Origin: Chitinophagaceae bacterium
GTDB lineage: Bacteria > Bacteroidota > Bacteroidia > Chitinophagales > Chitinophagaceae
NCBI GenBank assembly: GCA_947457465.1
Contig: CANGWB010000018.1
Location: 1 to 35,515, forward strand
Reading direction: 5' to 3'
Length of the DNA stretch: 35,515 bases
A model generated the notes under the pieces. It saw only the letters and a program-made list of their open reading frames with translations, made no database searches and was not told the DNA's origin. Below, in pieces: positions 24,048-31,016 of this stretch (within the stretch, counting starts at the first letter, position 1; every line of letters begins with the position of its first letter). The position numbers and the translations under genes were made by a program.

Positions 24048-26653
24048 GGAACTGCTTTTTTGACTGCTTTTTTAACGGCCTTTTTAGGTGTGACGGAGGG
24101 CTTGGCTGTTTTCTTTGTTGCTGATTTTTTTACAGCAGTTTTAGCTGCCTTCTTGCCTTTGAATGCATCCGGTACAACTGCTTGAATAAAGGCTTTCACC
24201 TCATCGAGAGAGAAGTTGGCTGCTTCTTGTGTCGTGTAACGAGTTTCGTCTGCTTTTTTGGGCAGGGAAATCATTTTCTTACCATACTTGATGAGTGGAC
24301 CCCATCGACCGTTTTCAAGTGTGATCTTTTCTTCAGGCCAGCGTTGTATGTATCGGTTCTCTTCTTTTTTGATCTTGGCCTCGATGAGTTCATTCATATC
24401 CGCCTGTGAAATACGCTGGAAGTCGTATTTCTTGGGTACGTTGATGAACATACCATCCCATTTCAAGTAAGGCCCGAATCGCCCGGTTCCTTTTGTGATG
24501 GCTTTACTTTGAAACTGACCCACCGGCGCATCGGCTTTTTGCTTCTCCTTGATGACGTTAACGGCCTGCTTCAGATCCACCAGCGATAGATCGGTTCCTT
24601 TGGGAAGTGAAATAAAATCTTCACCCCACTTCACGTAGGGGCCGAATCGTCCGACGTTCACAGACACATCTTTTTCTTCGTATTGTCCCATGACCCCTTG
24701 CGCACCGAACAGATTCATTGCTTCTTCATAGCTGATCGTTTCAATGCTTTGGCCCGTTGGGATCTTAGCAAAACGAGGCTTTTCTTCTTCATCTGCCGTG
24801 CCGATCTGTATCATGGCGCCGAATCGTCCCATCCGGGCGATGACAGGCTTGCCGGATTTAGGGTCAGTTCCCAATAATCTTTCTCCTTTGATTCGCTCAG
24901 CGGTTTCGATGGTCTCATCCACTTCCTTCTTGAATGGTTTGTAGAAGGACTGGATCATCTGACTCCATTTACGTTTACCCTCAGCCACTTCATCGAACTC
25001 ATTTTCGATGGAGGCCGTGAAGCCATAGTCCATGATTTGGTGGAAATGTTGCTTCAGGAAGTCGGTAACAACCAGTCCCAGATCGGATGGGAACAATTTA
25101 GATTTCTCCGCACCGGTATTTTCAAATTCCGTCACCGCACTCAGCTTATCCTTTTTCAATGTTAAGACTTGATAAGCTCGACGAATTCCTTCTTTATCGC
25201 GTTTCTCCACATATCCTCTTTTAAGGATGGTGGAAATGGTAGGGGCGTAGGTGGAAGGTCGGCCGATTCCTAATTCTTCCAGTTTTTTTACTAACGAGGC
25301 CTCTGTGTAACGAGGAAGGGGGCGAGAAAAACGCTCGATCGCATGTAATTCGTTCAAAGCAAGCGCCTGGCCTTTCTTCATGGGCGGAAGAATGCCATCC
25401 GGTTGGTCATCGCTCTCTTCTTCGTCCTTGCCTTCCATGTATACTTTCAGGAATCCGTCGAATTTCAATACCTCTCCGGTTGCCTGTAAGTTTTCTTTGT
25501 TCGTGGAGATTTCAATGTCAACGGTTGTCTTTTCCAATTCAGCATCCGCCATCTGAGAGGCCATGGTTCGCTTCCAGATCAATTCGTAGAGTCTGGCCCA
25601 TTCAGCTTCTTCAATACGGGAAGTACTCATGTACGTGGGGCGAATGGCTTCGTGCGCCTCTTGAGCACTTTCGTTCTTGTTTTTATATTTTCTGAACTGG
25701 TGATATTCTTCACCGTACATTGATTTCACGGTTTGTGAAATGTCCGCCAGCGCTGTCTTACTGAGGTTTACGCTATCCGTACGCATGTAGGTGATATATC
25801 CATTTTCATACAATCGCTGTGCGACCTGCATGGTTCTGGATACGCTATAACCCAACTTTCGGGATGCTTCTTGCTGAAGGGTCGATGTAGTGAAGGGCGG
25901 GGCAGGGGATCGTTTGCCGGGTTTGACCTGGATCTCGGTCACTTTATACGAGGCTCCTTTGCAGGACTCAAGAAATTTCTCAGCCGATTGAGCATTGGGT
26001 TGTTTCTTTCCTTCTGCTAAGAAAGAAAATTGGCGTCCCTCTGCATCTGGCGACTGAAATGACGCTTCTATTTTAAATTGGCTTTCGGAATTAAAGGCAT
26101 TGATCTCTCGTTCTCGTTCCGCGATCAGGCGTACGGCAACACTTTGCACCCGACCGGCACTCAGGTTGTTACGCATGCTCATCTTGCGCCAGAGAACCGG
26201 ACTCAACTCAAATCCCACGATTCGATCCAGAATACGTCGAGCTTGTTGAGCCATCACCAGATTCATATCCACCTTGCGTGGCTTCTCAACAGCCGATTGA
26301 ATTGCCGGTTTAGTGATCTCGTGAAAAACGATCCGCTTGGTGTTTTTCGGGTCTAAACCCAAGACCTCACAAAGATGCCAGCTGATGGCCTCACCCTCTC
26401 GGTCCTCATCCGTTGCCAACCACACTTCCTTTGATTTCTTTGCCAGTGACTTGAGTTCGCTGACTACTTTTTCTTTATCTGGGGAAATGATATATCGTGG
26501 TTCGAAATGATTGTCTATATCGATGCCCATGCCAGCTTTCTCCAGATCACGTATGTGACCGAAACAACTTTTCACCTGAAAATCAGATCCTAAGATCTTT
26601 TCTATGGTTTTGGCTTTAGCCGGACTCTCTACGATCAGTAAATTCTTAGCCAT
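24032..26653 (-). CDS. topA: DNA topoisomerase I with Lys/Ala-rich C-terminal tail
   Basis: Type IA topoisomerase that relaxes negative supercoils. The protein starts MAKNLLIVESPAKAKTIEKIL (TOPRIM domain). The acidic catalytic motif DEDREG is at 82-87 and the nucleophile Tyr is Y289 in GYITYMRTDSVNLS. From about residue 600 there are four C-terminal repeats built around GRFGAMIQ, GRFGPYVKW, GRFGPYLKW and GRWGPLIKY. No Cys-rich zinc fingers are seen. The protein ends in a tail of about 40 residues made of Lys, Ala, Thr and Pro, like histone H1 tails. Length is 873 from the ATG at 26653; an ATG three codons upstream (26662) is possible. A hairpin with a U run lies between a weak -7 box and the start. 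The SirB1-like gene follows. Confidence 0.95.
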   Translation of the reverse strand: MAKNLLIVESPAKAKTIEKILGSDFQVKSCFGHIRDLEKAGMGIDIDNHFEPRYIISPDKEKVVSELKSLAKKSKEVWLATDEDREGEAISWHLCEVLGLDPKNTKRIVFHEITKPAIQSAVEKPRKVDMNLVMAQQARRILDRIVGFELSPVLWRKMSMRNNLSAGRVQSVAVRLIAEREREINAFNSESQFKIEASFQSPDAEGRQFSFLAEGKKQPNAQSAEKFLESCKGASYKVTEIQVKPGKRSPAPPFTTSTLQQEASRKLGYSVSRTMQVAQRLYENGYITYMRTDSVNLSKTALADISQTVKSMYGEEYHQFRKYKNKNESAQEAHEAIRPTYMSTSRIEEAEWARLYELIWKRTMASQMADAELEKTTVDIEISTNKENLQATGEVLKFDGFLKVYMEGKDEEESDDQPDGILPPMKKGQALALNELHAIERFSRPLPRYTEASLVKKLEELGIGRPSTYAPTISTILKRGYVEKRDKEGIRRAYQVLTLKKDKLSAVTEFENTGAEKSKLFPSDLGLVVTDFLKQHFHQIMDYGFTASIENEFDEVAEGKRKWSQMIQSFYKPFKKEVDETIETAERIKGERLLGTDPKSGKPVIARMGRFGAMIQIGTADEEEKPRFAKIPTGQSIETISYEEAMNLFGAQGVMGQYEEKDVSVNVGRFGPYVKWGEDFISLPKGTDLSLVDLKQAVNVIKEKQKADAPVGQFQSKAITKGTGRFGPYLKWDGMFINVPKKYDFQRISQADMNELIEAKIKKEENRYIQRWPEEKITLENGRWGPLIKYGKKMISLPKKADETRYTTQEAANFSLDEVKAFIQAVVPDAFKGKKAAKTAVKKSATKKTAKPSVTPKKAVKKAVKKAVPKKKK

Positions 26654-26669
26654 GAGGGACATTGAAGTA

Positions 26670-26691
26670 AAAAACCGCTTTTCAGCGGTTG
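26670..26691 (-). terminator. Terminator-like hairpin just upstream of topA
   Basis: On the minus strand AACCGCT-GAAA-AGCGGTT is a perfect 7-bp stem with a GNRA-type loop, ending in a run of six T residues (26675-26670). It ends 7 nt before the ATG at 26662. It could terminate the SGNH hydrolase operon upstream or act in the topA leader. Confidence 0.6.
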
Positions 26692-26780
26692 CAAATTAGA
26701 GCAAGATTAGGAAATTTTCCATCAACGGGGATTTTCTACTCATTTGTGTGGTATCAACAAAGCCTGTTTTAGCTTGTCAA

Positions 26781-27395
26781 TCACTTGGTCCTCAGACTAC
26801 TCCACACACGTTCAGCCCAGCGGTTATAATCTTTTCCGGAGGGGTGCAATCCATCGCTTGTTATCAACTCCGGGTCTGCTGATGCCTCCCTCGTCAGGTC
26901 TGTAATATATATATAGCTGATGCCATGTTTTTGACAGATTCGTTCTTTTGCACCGTTGTATTGATCGATCGTACTTGCGATCTCCTCGCGGTTTCGGTCT
27001 GCCGCATATGGGGTTACTCCCCAGTCGGGTATAGATAATACGCGAACCCTATCAGCGTCATTTGTGCCATACTTAAGAGCCCGAATAAGTAGTCGTTCAA
27101 ATTCCGGCTCAAATGATTCAACCGGTCTGCCCCGGTATTGATCATTCACGCCGATCAGCAGGGTGACCAGATCATGGTCATGTAGGATGGGCTGCGTGGT
27201 TTCTTCCTTATCGATGGCAGCACTTAATTCATCACTGGTCCAGCCCGTTTTGGCGATCACTTGTAAATGCCCTACCGGACCATTATTTTGGCGAAGGATA
27301 GTGGCTAGTTGGTATGGAAAGCTGTCTTGTGCTGGGACGGACTCGCCGATCGTGTAGGAGTCCCCCAGTGCCAGGTATTTATTGATTCTGATCAT
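26781..27395 (-). CDS. SGNH/GDSL-family hydrolase
   Basis: 204-residue cytoplasmic esterase or acyl hydrolase of the SGNH superfamily. Block I is LALGDSYTIGE with nucleophile S13. Block III is LLIGVNDQYRG (Asn). Block V is SDGLHPSG (Asp and His of the triad). There is no signal peptide. The substrate is not evident; relatives act on acyl esters or acetylated sugars. Its ATG overlaps the stop codon of the upstream alpha/beta hydrolase gene (TAATG), so the two are translationally coupled and perhaps work on the same class of substrate. A terminator-like hairpin lies about 90 nt downstream, before topA. Confidence 0.88.
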   Translation of the reverse strand: MIRINKYLALGDSYTIGESVPAQDSFPYQLATILRQNNGPVGHLQVIAKTGWTSDELSAAIDKEETTQPILHDHDLVTLLIGVNDQYRGRPVESFEPEFERLLIRALKYGTNDADRVRVLSIPDWGVTPYAADRNREEIASTIDQYNGAKERICQKHGISYIYITDLTREASADPELITSDGLHPSGKDYNRWAERVWSSLRTK

Positions 27396-28231
27396 TACTG
27401 TTTTTTGCTAACAAGAAAATGTATGATCTCTTGACAAACCTGCTCGTCGCGGTATATGCGTCTGTGTCCCAAGCCCGCTGTGGTCACAAATCGAATGTTT
27501 GTAAGCTTCAATTGTATGGTAGGCATGATGTCATCGTACGGGGTGATGTCATCATTACGGTCATGCACCCAAAGAATCGGGTTGCTGAGCGTTCGTGCCA
27601 CTCGATTCACGGAGAACCAGGATGTGGGGTGATCGCTTTTTTGTTCGATCAACACATCGATCCGTTTCATGATGTTAGTTGATAATTGTAGAGTCGCCTG
27701 GAGCTGTTGCAAGGCCGAACGGGTTTCCGTGGCTGGGGCGATCAGCACTACGCGATCCGATATTCGAGGCGGTTGCTCGTCTAACGCCAAACTCAATGAA
27801 AGGCCACCGAAAGAATGTGCGATATAGCCATCGATCGGCCCCCATGTAGCCCGTATCGACTGAATCAGTTTTCTGTATCGGAGGGAGTGGATTGTTTTTC
27901 CTTCACTATCGCCATGCGCCGGGGCATCAAAAGCAATCACTTCCGCCCCCTCATGACACAGTGCTTCAATCAAATGAGCAAAATTTCGGGCAGAAGAGGA
28001 AAATCCATGAAGGATCAGAATCTTGCTTGAGCCACCCTTGTTCCATCTCCATCCCTGGCATTTGTCGCCCGATTCTATCAATTGAAGGGCCTCCGCCTGT
28101 TGAAAGATAGAAGGAAGTGGTTTTTGGGAGCGGGCCTGCGGGGTGATGAACAGTGTGAAAGCCTGTTTGGCCGCCCAGGCAGGCCAAAGCCAGGCACCGA
28201 TCCGAAACCAAAGACGATAAAGTGTTAGCAC
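27395..28231 (-). CDS. Alpha/beta hydrolase
   Basis: 278-residue alpha/beta-fold hydrolase. The oxyanion strand is ILILHGFSSSARN. The nucleophile S140 is in the elbow YIAHSFGGL, where the first Gly of GxSxG is Ala. The acid is probably D227 or D228 (HDRNDDITPY) and the base H256 (GLGHRRIY). The N-terminal 30 residues are hydrophobic with several Trp (LWFRIGAWLWPAW), so the protein may sit on the membrane. The start is a GTG at 28231, 4 nt after an exact -7 box; no ATG is available nearby. It is divergent from the ferredoxin gene and coupled to the SGNH hydrolase. Substrate unknown. Confidence 0.87.
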   Translation of the reverse strand: MLTLYRLWFRIGAWLWPAWAAKQAFTLFITPQARSQKPLPSIFQQAEALQLIESGDKCQGWRWNKGGSSKILILHGFSSSARNFAHLIEALCHEGAEVIAFDAPAHGDSEGKTIHSLRYRKLIQSIRATWGPIDGYIAHSFGGLSLSLALDEQPPRISDRVVLIAPATETRSALQQLQATLQLSTNIMKRIDVLIEQKSDHPTSWFSVNRVARTLSNPILWVHDRNDDITPYDDIMPTIQLKLTNIRFVTTAGLGHRRIYRDEQVCQEIIHFLVSKKQ

Positions 28232-28235
28232 GGCG

Positions 28236-28243
28236 CAAAGTTA
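28236..28243 (-). promoter_or_regulatory. -7 promoter element of the alpha/beta hydrolase operon
   Basis: On the minus strand TAACTTTG, an exact TAnnTTTG match, 4 nt upstream of the GTG start. Divergent from the ferredoxin promoter about 40 nt away. Confidence 0.55.
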
Positions 28244-28280
28244 TCATCCATTCAACTATTTATTCGATGCGTTGTTTACT

Positions 28281-28288
28281 TACTTTTG
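28281..28288 (+). promoter_or_regulatory. -7 promoter element of the fdx operon
   Basis: TACTTTTG, exact TAnnTTTG, 26 nt before the fdx ATG. It supports the start at 28315 over the longer open frame from 28222. Confidence 0.55.
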
Positions 28289-28314
28289 CCGCGCGGAAAC
28301 AGCCGAACTTTCTT

Positions 28315-28650
28315 ATGTACAACATTACCTTTCAATTTGAGCAACCCGGTCTGGAACCTCGGACGCTGACCGGAGTAGAACCCGGACAAAGCATCCTGGA
28401 GGTTGCCCTCAAAAATGATATCGACCTCCATCATAATTGTGGTGGTGTATGCGCCTGCAGCACTTGCCACCTGTATGTTCAGCAAGGCGAACAACACCTG
28501 GAGGAGCTGAGCGATAAGGAGGAAGATTTCATCGATCGCGCTGTTAACCCCAGACTGAATTCACGTTTAGGCTGTCAGTGTCTTCTACAAGAGGGGCAAG
28601 GTTCGATCGTCGTCACATTGCCTGATCAAACACAATTCCTCGGCGAATAA
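28315..28650 (+). CDS. fdx: 2Fe-2S ferredoxin, ISC/adrenodoxin type
   Basis: 111-residue electron carrier. The cluster ligands fit the adrenodoxin pattern: C42, C48 and C51 (in NCGGVCACSTC, C-x5-C-x2-C) and C87 (in RLGCQC). Two additional cysteines, C46 and C89, lie beside them. In other bacteria this type supplies electrons for Fe-S cluster assembly and is encoded at the end of the isc operon directly before iscX. The same fdx-iscX order is kept here, 9 nt apart, although the rest of the isc genes are absent. The frame is open from 28222, but MYNITFQFEQPG at 28315 matches the normal N-terminus and lies after the promoter. Confidence 0.93.
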   Translation: MYNITFQFEQPGLEPRTLTGVEPGQSILEVALKNDIDLHHNCGGVCACSTCHLYVQQGEQHLEELSDKEEDFIDRAVNPRLNSRLGCQCLLQEGQGSIVVTLPDQTQFLGE

Positions 28651-28659
28651 TAACTACCT

Positions 28660-28899
28660 ATGGCACATTTCGAACCCCCCATTCATTGGTCCGATCACGA
28701 GGACATCGCCCTGAAACTCTACGAGCGATTCGGAGATGAGTTCAATGAAGGACGGATTTATCGTATCCGGTTCACCGAGCTGTTGGAATGGGTGTTACAA
28801 ATACCCGGTTTTGTCGGTACACGCGAACAAAGTACAGAAGGCCACCTGGAGATGATCCAAAGCTCTTGGGTCTATGAATGGCGCGACAATCAGCGTTGA
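28660..28899 (+). CDS. iscX: Fe-S assembly protein IscX
   Basis: 79-residue acidic protein that binds IscS and iron and modulates Fe-S cluster assembly (known from E. coli). Recognisable family pattern: IHWSDHEDIALKLYERFGDEF, then RIRFTELLEWVLQIPGF, then EGHLEMIQSSWVYEW. It is slightly longer than the 66-residue E. coli protein because of a few residues at each end and in the GRIYRI loop. It directly follows fdx, and the two are probably one functional unit. The longer frame of the next gene, kdsC, begins inside its 3' end. Confidence 0.9.
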   Translation: MAHFEPPIHWSDHEDIALKLYERFGDEFNEGRIYRIRFTELLEWVLQIPGFVGTREQSTEGHLEMIQSSWVYEWRDNQR

Positions 28900-28930
28900 C
28901 TCATTCGCCTTTAGTATCTTAGGGGCCGTA

Positions 28931-29458
28931 ATGCCAAGCCTCGAAACATCTCCTTTTCAGTCCGTTCGACATTTCATTTTCGACATCGATGGTGTGTTGA
29001 CAGACGGTTCCGTTTGGGTCATGCCCGGTGGCGAGCAAGTCAGGCGCATGAACATAAAAGACGGCTATGCCCTTCAGCTGGCCATCAAAATGGGTTACAC
29101 CGTTACCGTCATATCCGGTAGTGCCCGATCCGCGGTTGATGACCGTTTACTGAAATTGGGGATTCTTGATGTTCATTTTGGCGTTGTCGACAAAGCATCC
29201 TTTCTGTTGGCCCGAATGAGTGAAATGGGCTGGGATCCTAGCCTAGCGCTCTATATGGGCGATGATGTTCCGGACCTTGGGGCCATGTCTTTAGTGGGAT
29301 TAGCCTGTTGTCCGAGTAATGCAGCTACCGATATTTTATCCGCCGCTCAATACGTTTCTCCACAGGGAGGTGGTATGGGCTGCGTGCGCGATGTGATCGA
29401 ACAAGTCCTGCGTTTGAATGATCATTGGAATCATCAATCCGACATTGCTTCCCGTTAA
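28931..29458 (+). CDS. kdsC: 3-deoxy-D-manno-octulosonate 8-phosphate phosphatase (KdsC type HAD)
   Basis: 175-residue HAD phosphatase that dephosphorylates Kdo-8-phosphate in the pathway to lipopolysaccharide. HAD motif I is FDIDGVLTDG with nucleophile D18 and acid D20. Motif II is VISGS. Lys of motif III is in VVDKA. Motif IV is YMGDDVPDLG. The small size without a cap domain and the GVLTDG motif are typical of KdsC tetramers. An open frame starts at an ATG at 28874 inside iscX, but the ATG at 28931 gives the family N-terminus. The UbiA gene begins 2 nt after its stop. A related sugar-acid phosphatase cannot be fully excluded. Confidence 0.9.
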   Translation: MPSLETSPFQSVRHFIFDIDGVLTDGSVWVMPGGEQVRRMNIKDGYALQLAIKMGYTVTVISGSARSAVDDRLLKLGILDVHFGVVDKASFLLARMSEMGWDPSLALYMGDDVPDLGAMSLVGLACCPSNAATDILSAAQYVSPQGGGMGCVRDVIEQVLRLNDHWNHQSDIASR

Positions 29459-29460
29459 AC

Positions 29461-30393
29461 ATGCCACCGATCCTTGCTTTTTTACGATTGATCCGTTGGC
29501 CGAATTTGGTGTTCATTGCCATCACCCAATGGTTAGTATATTTTTGCTTGTATCGTCCGTTGGCCGAAAGCCAGAGCGATGGGATTAACGACTTGCGTAT
29601 TTTTTGGTGGATACTCGCCTCCGTTCTGATCGCAGCGGCTGGTTATGTGATCAATGATTATTTCGATATCAATATCGATGAAGTAAATCGTCCCCAACGA
29701 CAAGTAGTAGATAAATTGATTTCTCGTCGATGGGCCATGTTCTGGCATCTTAGCATGAGCCTCGCCGGTTTAGGATGTACAGCATTGGCCGTTCGTTGGG
29801 AGTCGCATGCTTACCTGTTTTTTGCCAACATCGCCTGCGTCATCGCCCTTTGGCTTTACTCCACCCACCTAAAGAAAACGCTATTGGTCGGGAACATACT
29901 CATTGCACTGCTTACCAGCTGGACGGTCTGGGTGATTTTTCTTTCTCAATTCAGCTGGGCTGAACTTTTTGAGGCCCCCAACGCTTCTCGCCAAAAATTG
30001 ATCCGTATCGTACTCTTGTATACGGTCTTTTCATTCGTGATCACCCTGATCCGGGAAGCAGTGAAAGACATGGAGGATCGGATAGGGGATGCTCGCGCAG
30101 GCTGTCGAACCCTCCCCATCGTATGGGGTTTTCCGGCGGCGAAGATCTATACGGCCGTGTGGACAGTTGTCCTCATCGGCATGTTATTGATCGTTCATGC
30201 GTATGTGCTGCCATTCGGTTGGTGGCTGGCATCCCTTTATGCGCTCTCCGCACTGATCGCTCCTTTGGTGATTTTTCTCTCTAGGTTGATCCCGGCGCAA
30301 AAACAGGAAGAATTCGCTGACTTAAGTAAGATCCTGAAATGGGTGATGTTGGCAGGTATCTTATCCATCTTGTTTTTTTATTTTCTATTATGA
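29461..30393 (+). CDS. UbiA-family prenyltransferase (DGGGP-synthase-like)
   Basis: 310-residue integral membrane prenyltransferase. The two Asp-rich motifs are NDYFDINID (N65-D73, the NDxxDxxxD type) and DMEDRIGD in the second half. About eight hydrophobic helices are visible (starting LVFIAITQWLVYF and WILASVLIAAAGYV). Homologs in Bacteroidota are commonly labelled geranylgeranylglycerol-phosphate geranylgeranyltransferase, the archaeal ether-lipid enzyme, rather than MenA or UbiA; that label is from memory and the acceptor is unproven. The gene starts 2 nt after kdsC and its stop overlaps the maf ATG (ATGA), so the three are tightly coupled. The upstream open extension to 29425 lies inside kdsC and is not used. 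Confidence 0.88.
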   Translation: MPPILAFLRLIRWPNLVFIAITQWLVYFCLYRPLAESQSDGINDLRIFWWILASVLIAAAGYVINDYFDINIDEVNRPQRQVVDKLISRRWAMFWHLSMSLAGLGCTALAVRWESHAYLFFANIACVIALWLYSTHLKKTLLVGNILIALLTSWTVWVIFLSQFSWAELFEAPNASRQKLIRIVLLYTVFSFVITLIREAVKDMEDRIGDARAGCRTLPIVWGFPAAKIYTAVWTVVLIGMLLIVHAYVLPFGWWLASLYALSALIAPLVIFLSRLIPAQKQEEFADLSKILKWVMLAGILSILFFYFLL

Positions 30394-30956
30394 ATCCAAT
30401 CGTACTAGCCTCGGGCTCACCAAGACGAAAGCAATTGCTCGAGTGGGCTGAAATTTCATTCGAAGTACTCGTCTCGAATACAGAAGAAGATTTTCCGCCT
30501 CATCTTCCAATGACAGAAGTGCCGATACATATTGCCCGCAATAAAGCGTTGGCTGTGCAGCAGCAATTATCAACAGATCAGGTAGTCTTGGCCGCCGATA
30601 CTATTGTTGTGCTCGGCGATCATATTCTCGGGAAACCGGTGCATCGTGAGGAGGCGATAAGTATGCTATTGGCCTTACAAGGTAGCAGACACGAGGTTAT
30701 AACGGGCGTAGTGATCCGAAAAGGCGAAAAAGAGTATGCATTCTCCGATAGTACGATAGTCGATTTCCATTCTCTTTCCGAAGCAGAGATTGAGCACTAC
30801 GTCGATCGGTATAAGCCTTTTGATAAAGCAGGCGCCTATGCCATACAGGAATGGATCGGAGTCGTAGGCATTCGCTCTGTGCAAGGTGATTTTTATAATG
30901 TTATGGGGTTGCCGGTTAGCCGAGTCGTACGGGCCTTACGTGATTTTTCTATCTAG
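30390..30956 (+). CDS. maf: Maf-like nucleoside triphosphate pyrophosphatase
   Basis: 188-residue house-cleaning enzyme that hydrolyses non-canonical or excess NTPs to NMP plus pyrophosphate. Signature blocks: VLASGSPRRKQLLEWA at the N-terminus, LAADTIVVLGDHILGKP, and KPFDKAGAYAIQEWIG. The DKAGAYxIQ block is that of the dTTP/UTP-type (YhdE) subgroup rather than the m7GTP-type YceF. The ATG at 30390 overlaps the upstream stop in ATGA. The longer frame back to 30339 is inside the ubiA gene. It closes the fdx-iscX-kdsC-ubiA-maf run; the next gene has its own promoter. Confidence 0.93.
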   Translation: MNPIVLASGSPRRKQLLEWAEISFEVLVSNTEEDFPPHLPMTEVPIHIARNKALAVQQQLSTDQVVLAADTIVVLGDHILGKPVHREEAISMLLALQGSRHEVITGVVIRKGEKEYAFSDSTIVDFHSLSEAEIEHYVDRYKPFDKAGAYAIQEWIGVVGIRSVQGDFYNVMGLPVSRVVRALRDFSI

Positions 30957-30974
30957 CGACCGGTCTTTTTCACC

Positions 30975-31004
30975 TTGTTTCTTTTTGTTAGATGAATAGG
31001 TTTG
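30975..31004 (+). promoter_or_regulatory. Promoter of the DUF2851 gene
   Basis: TTG (30975-30977), then 19 nt, then TAGGTTTG (30997-31004): one of the best two-part -33/-7 matches in the window. The ATG at 31017 is 12 nt downstream. The TTG at 31002 inside the box is therefore not the start. Confidence 0.65.
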
Positions 31005-31016
31005 CTCTCCAACAAG

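Noticed and set aside
28222-28314. 31-residue N-terminal extension of the ferredoxin
   Set aside because: It overlaps the divergent hydrolase promoter and start and contains the fdx -7 box; the ATG at 28315 fits the family.
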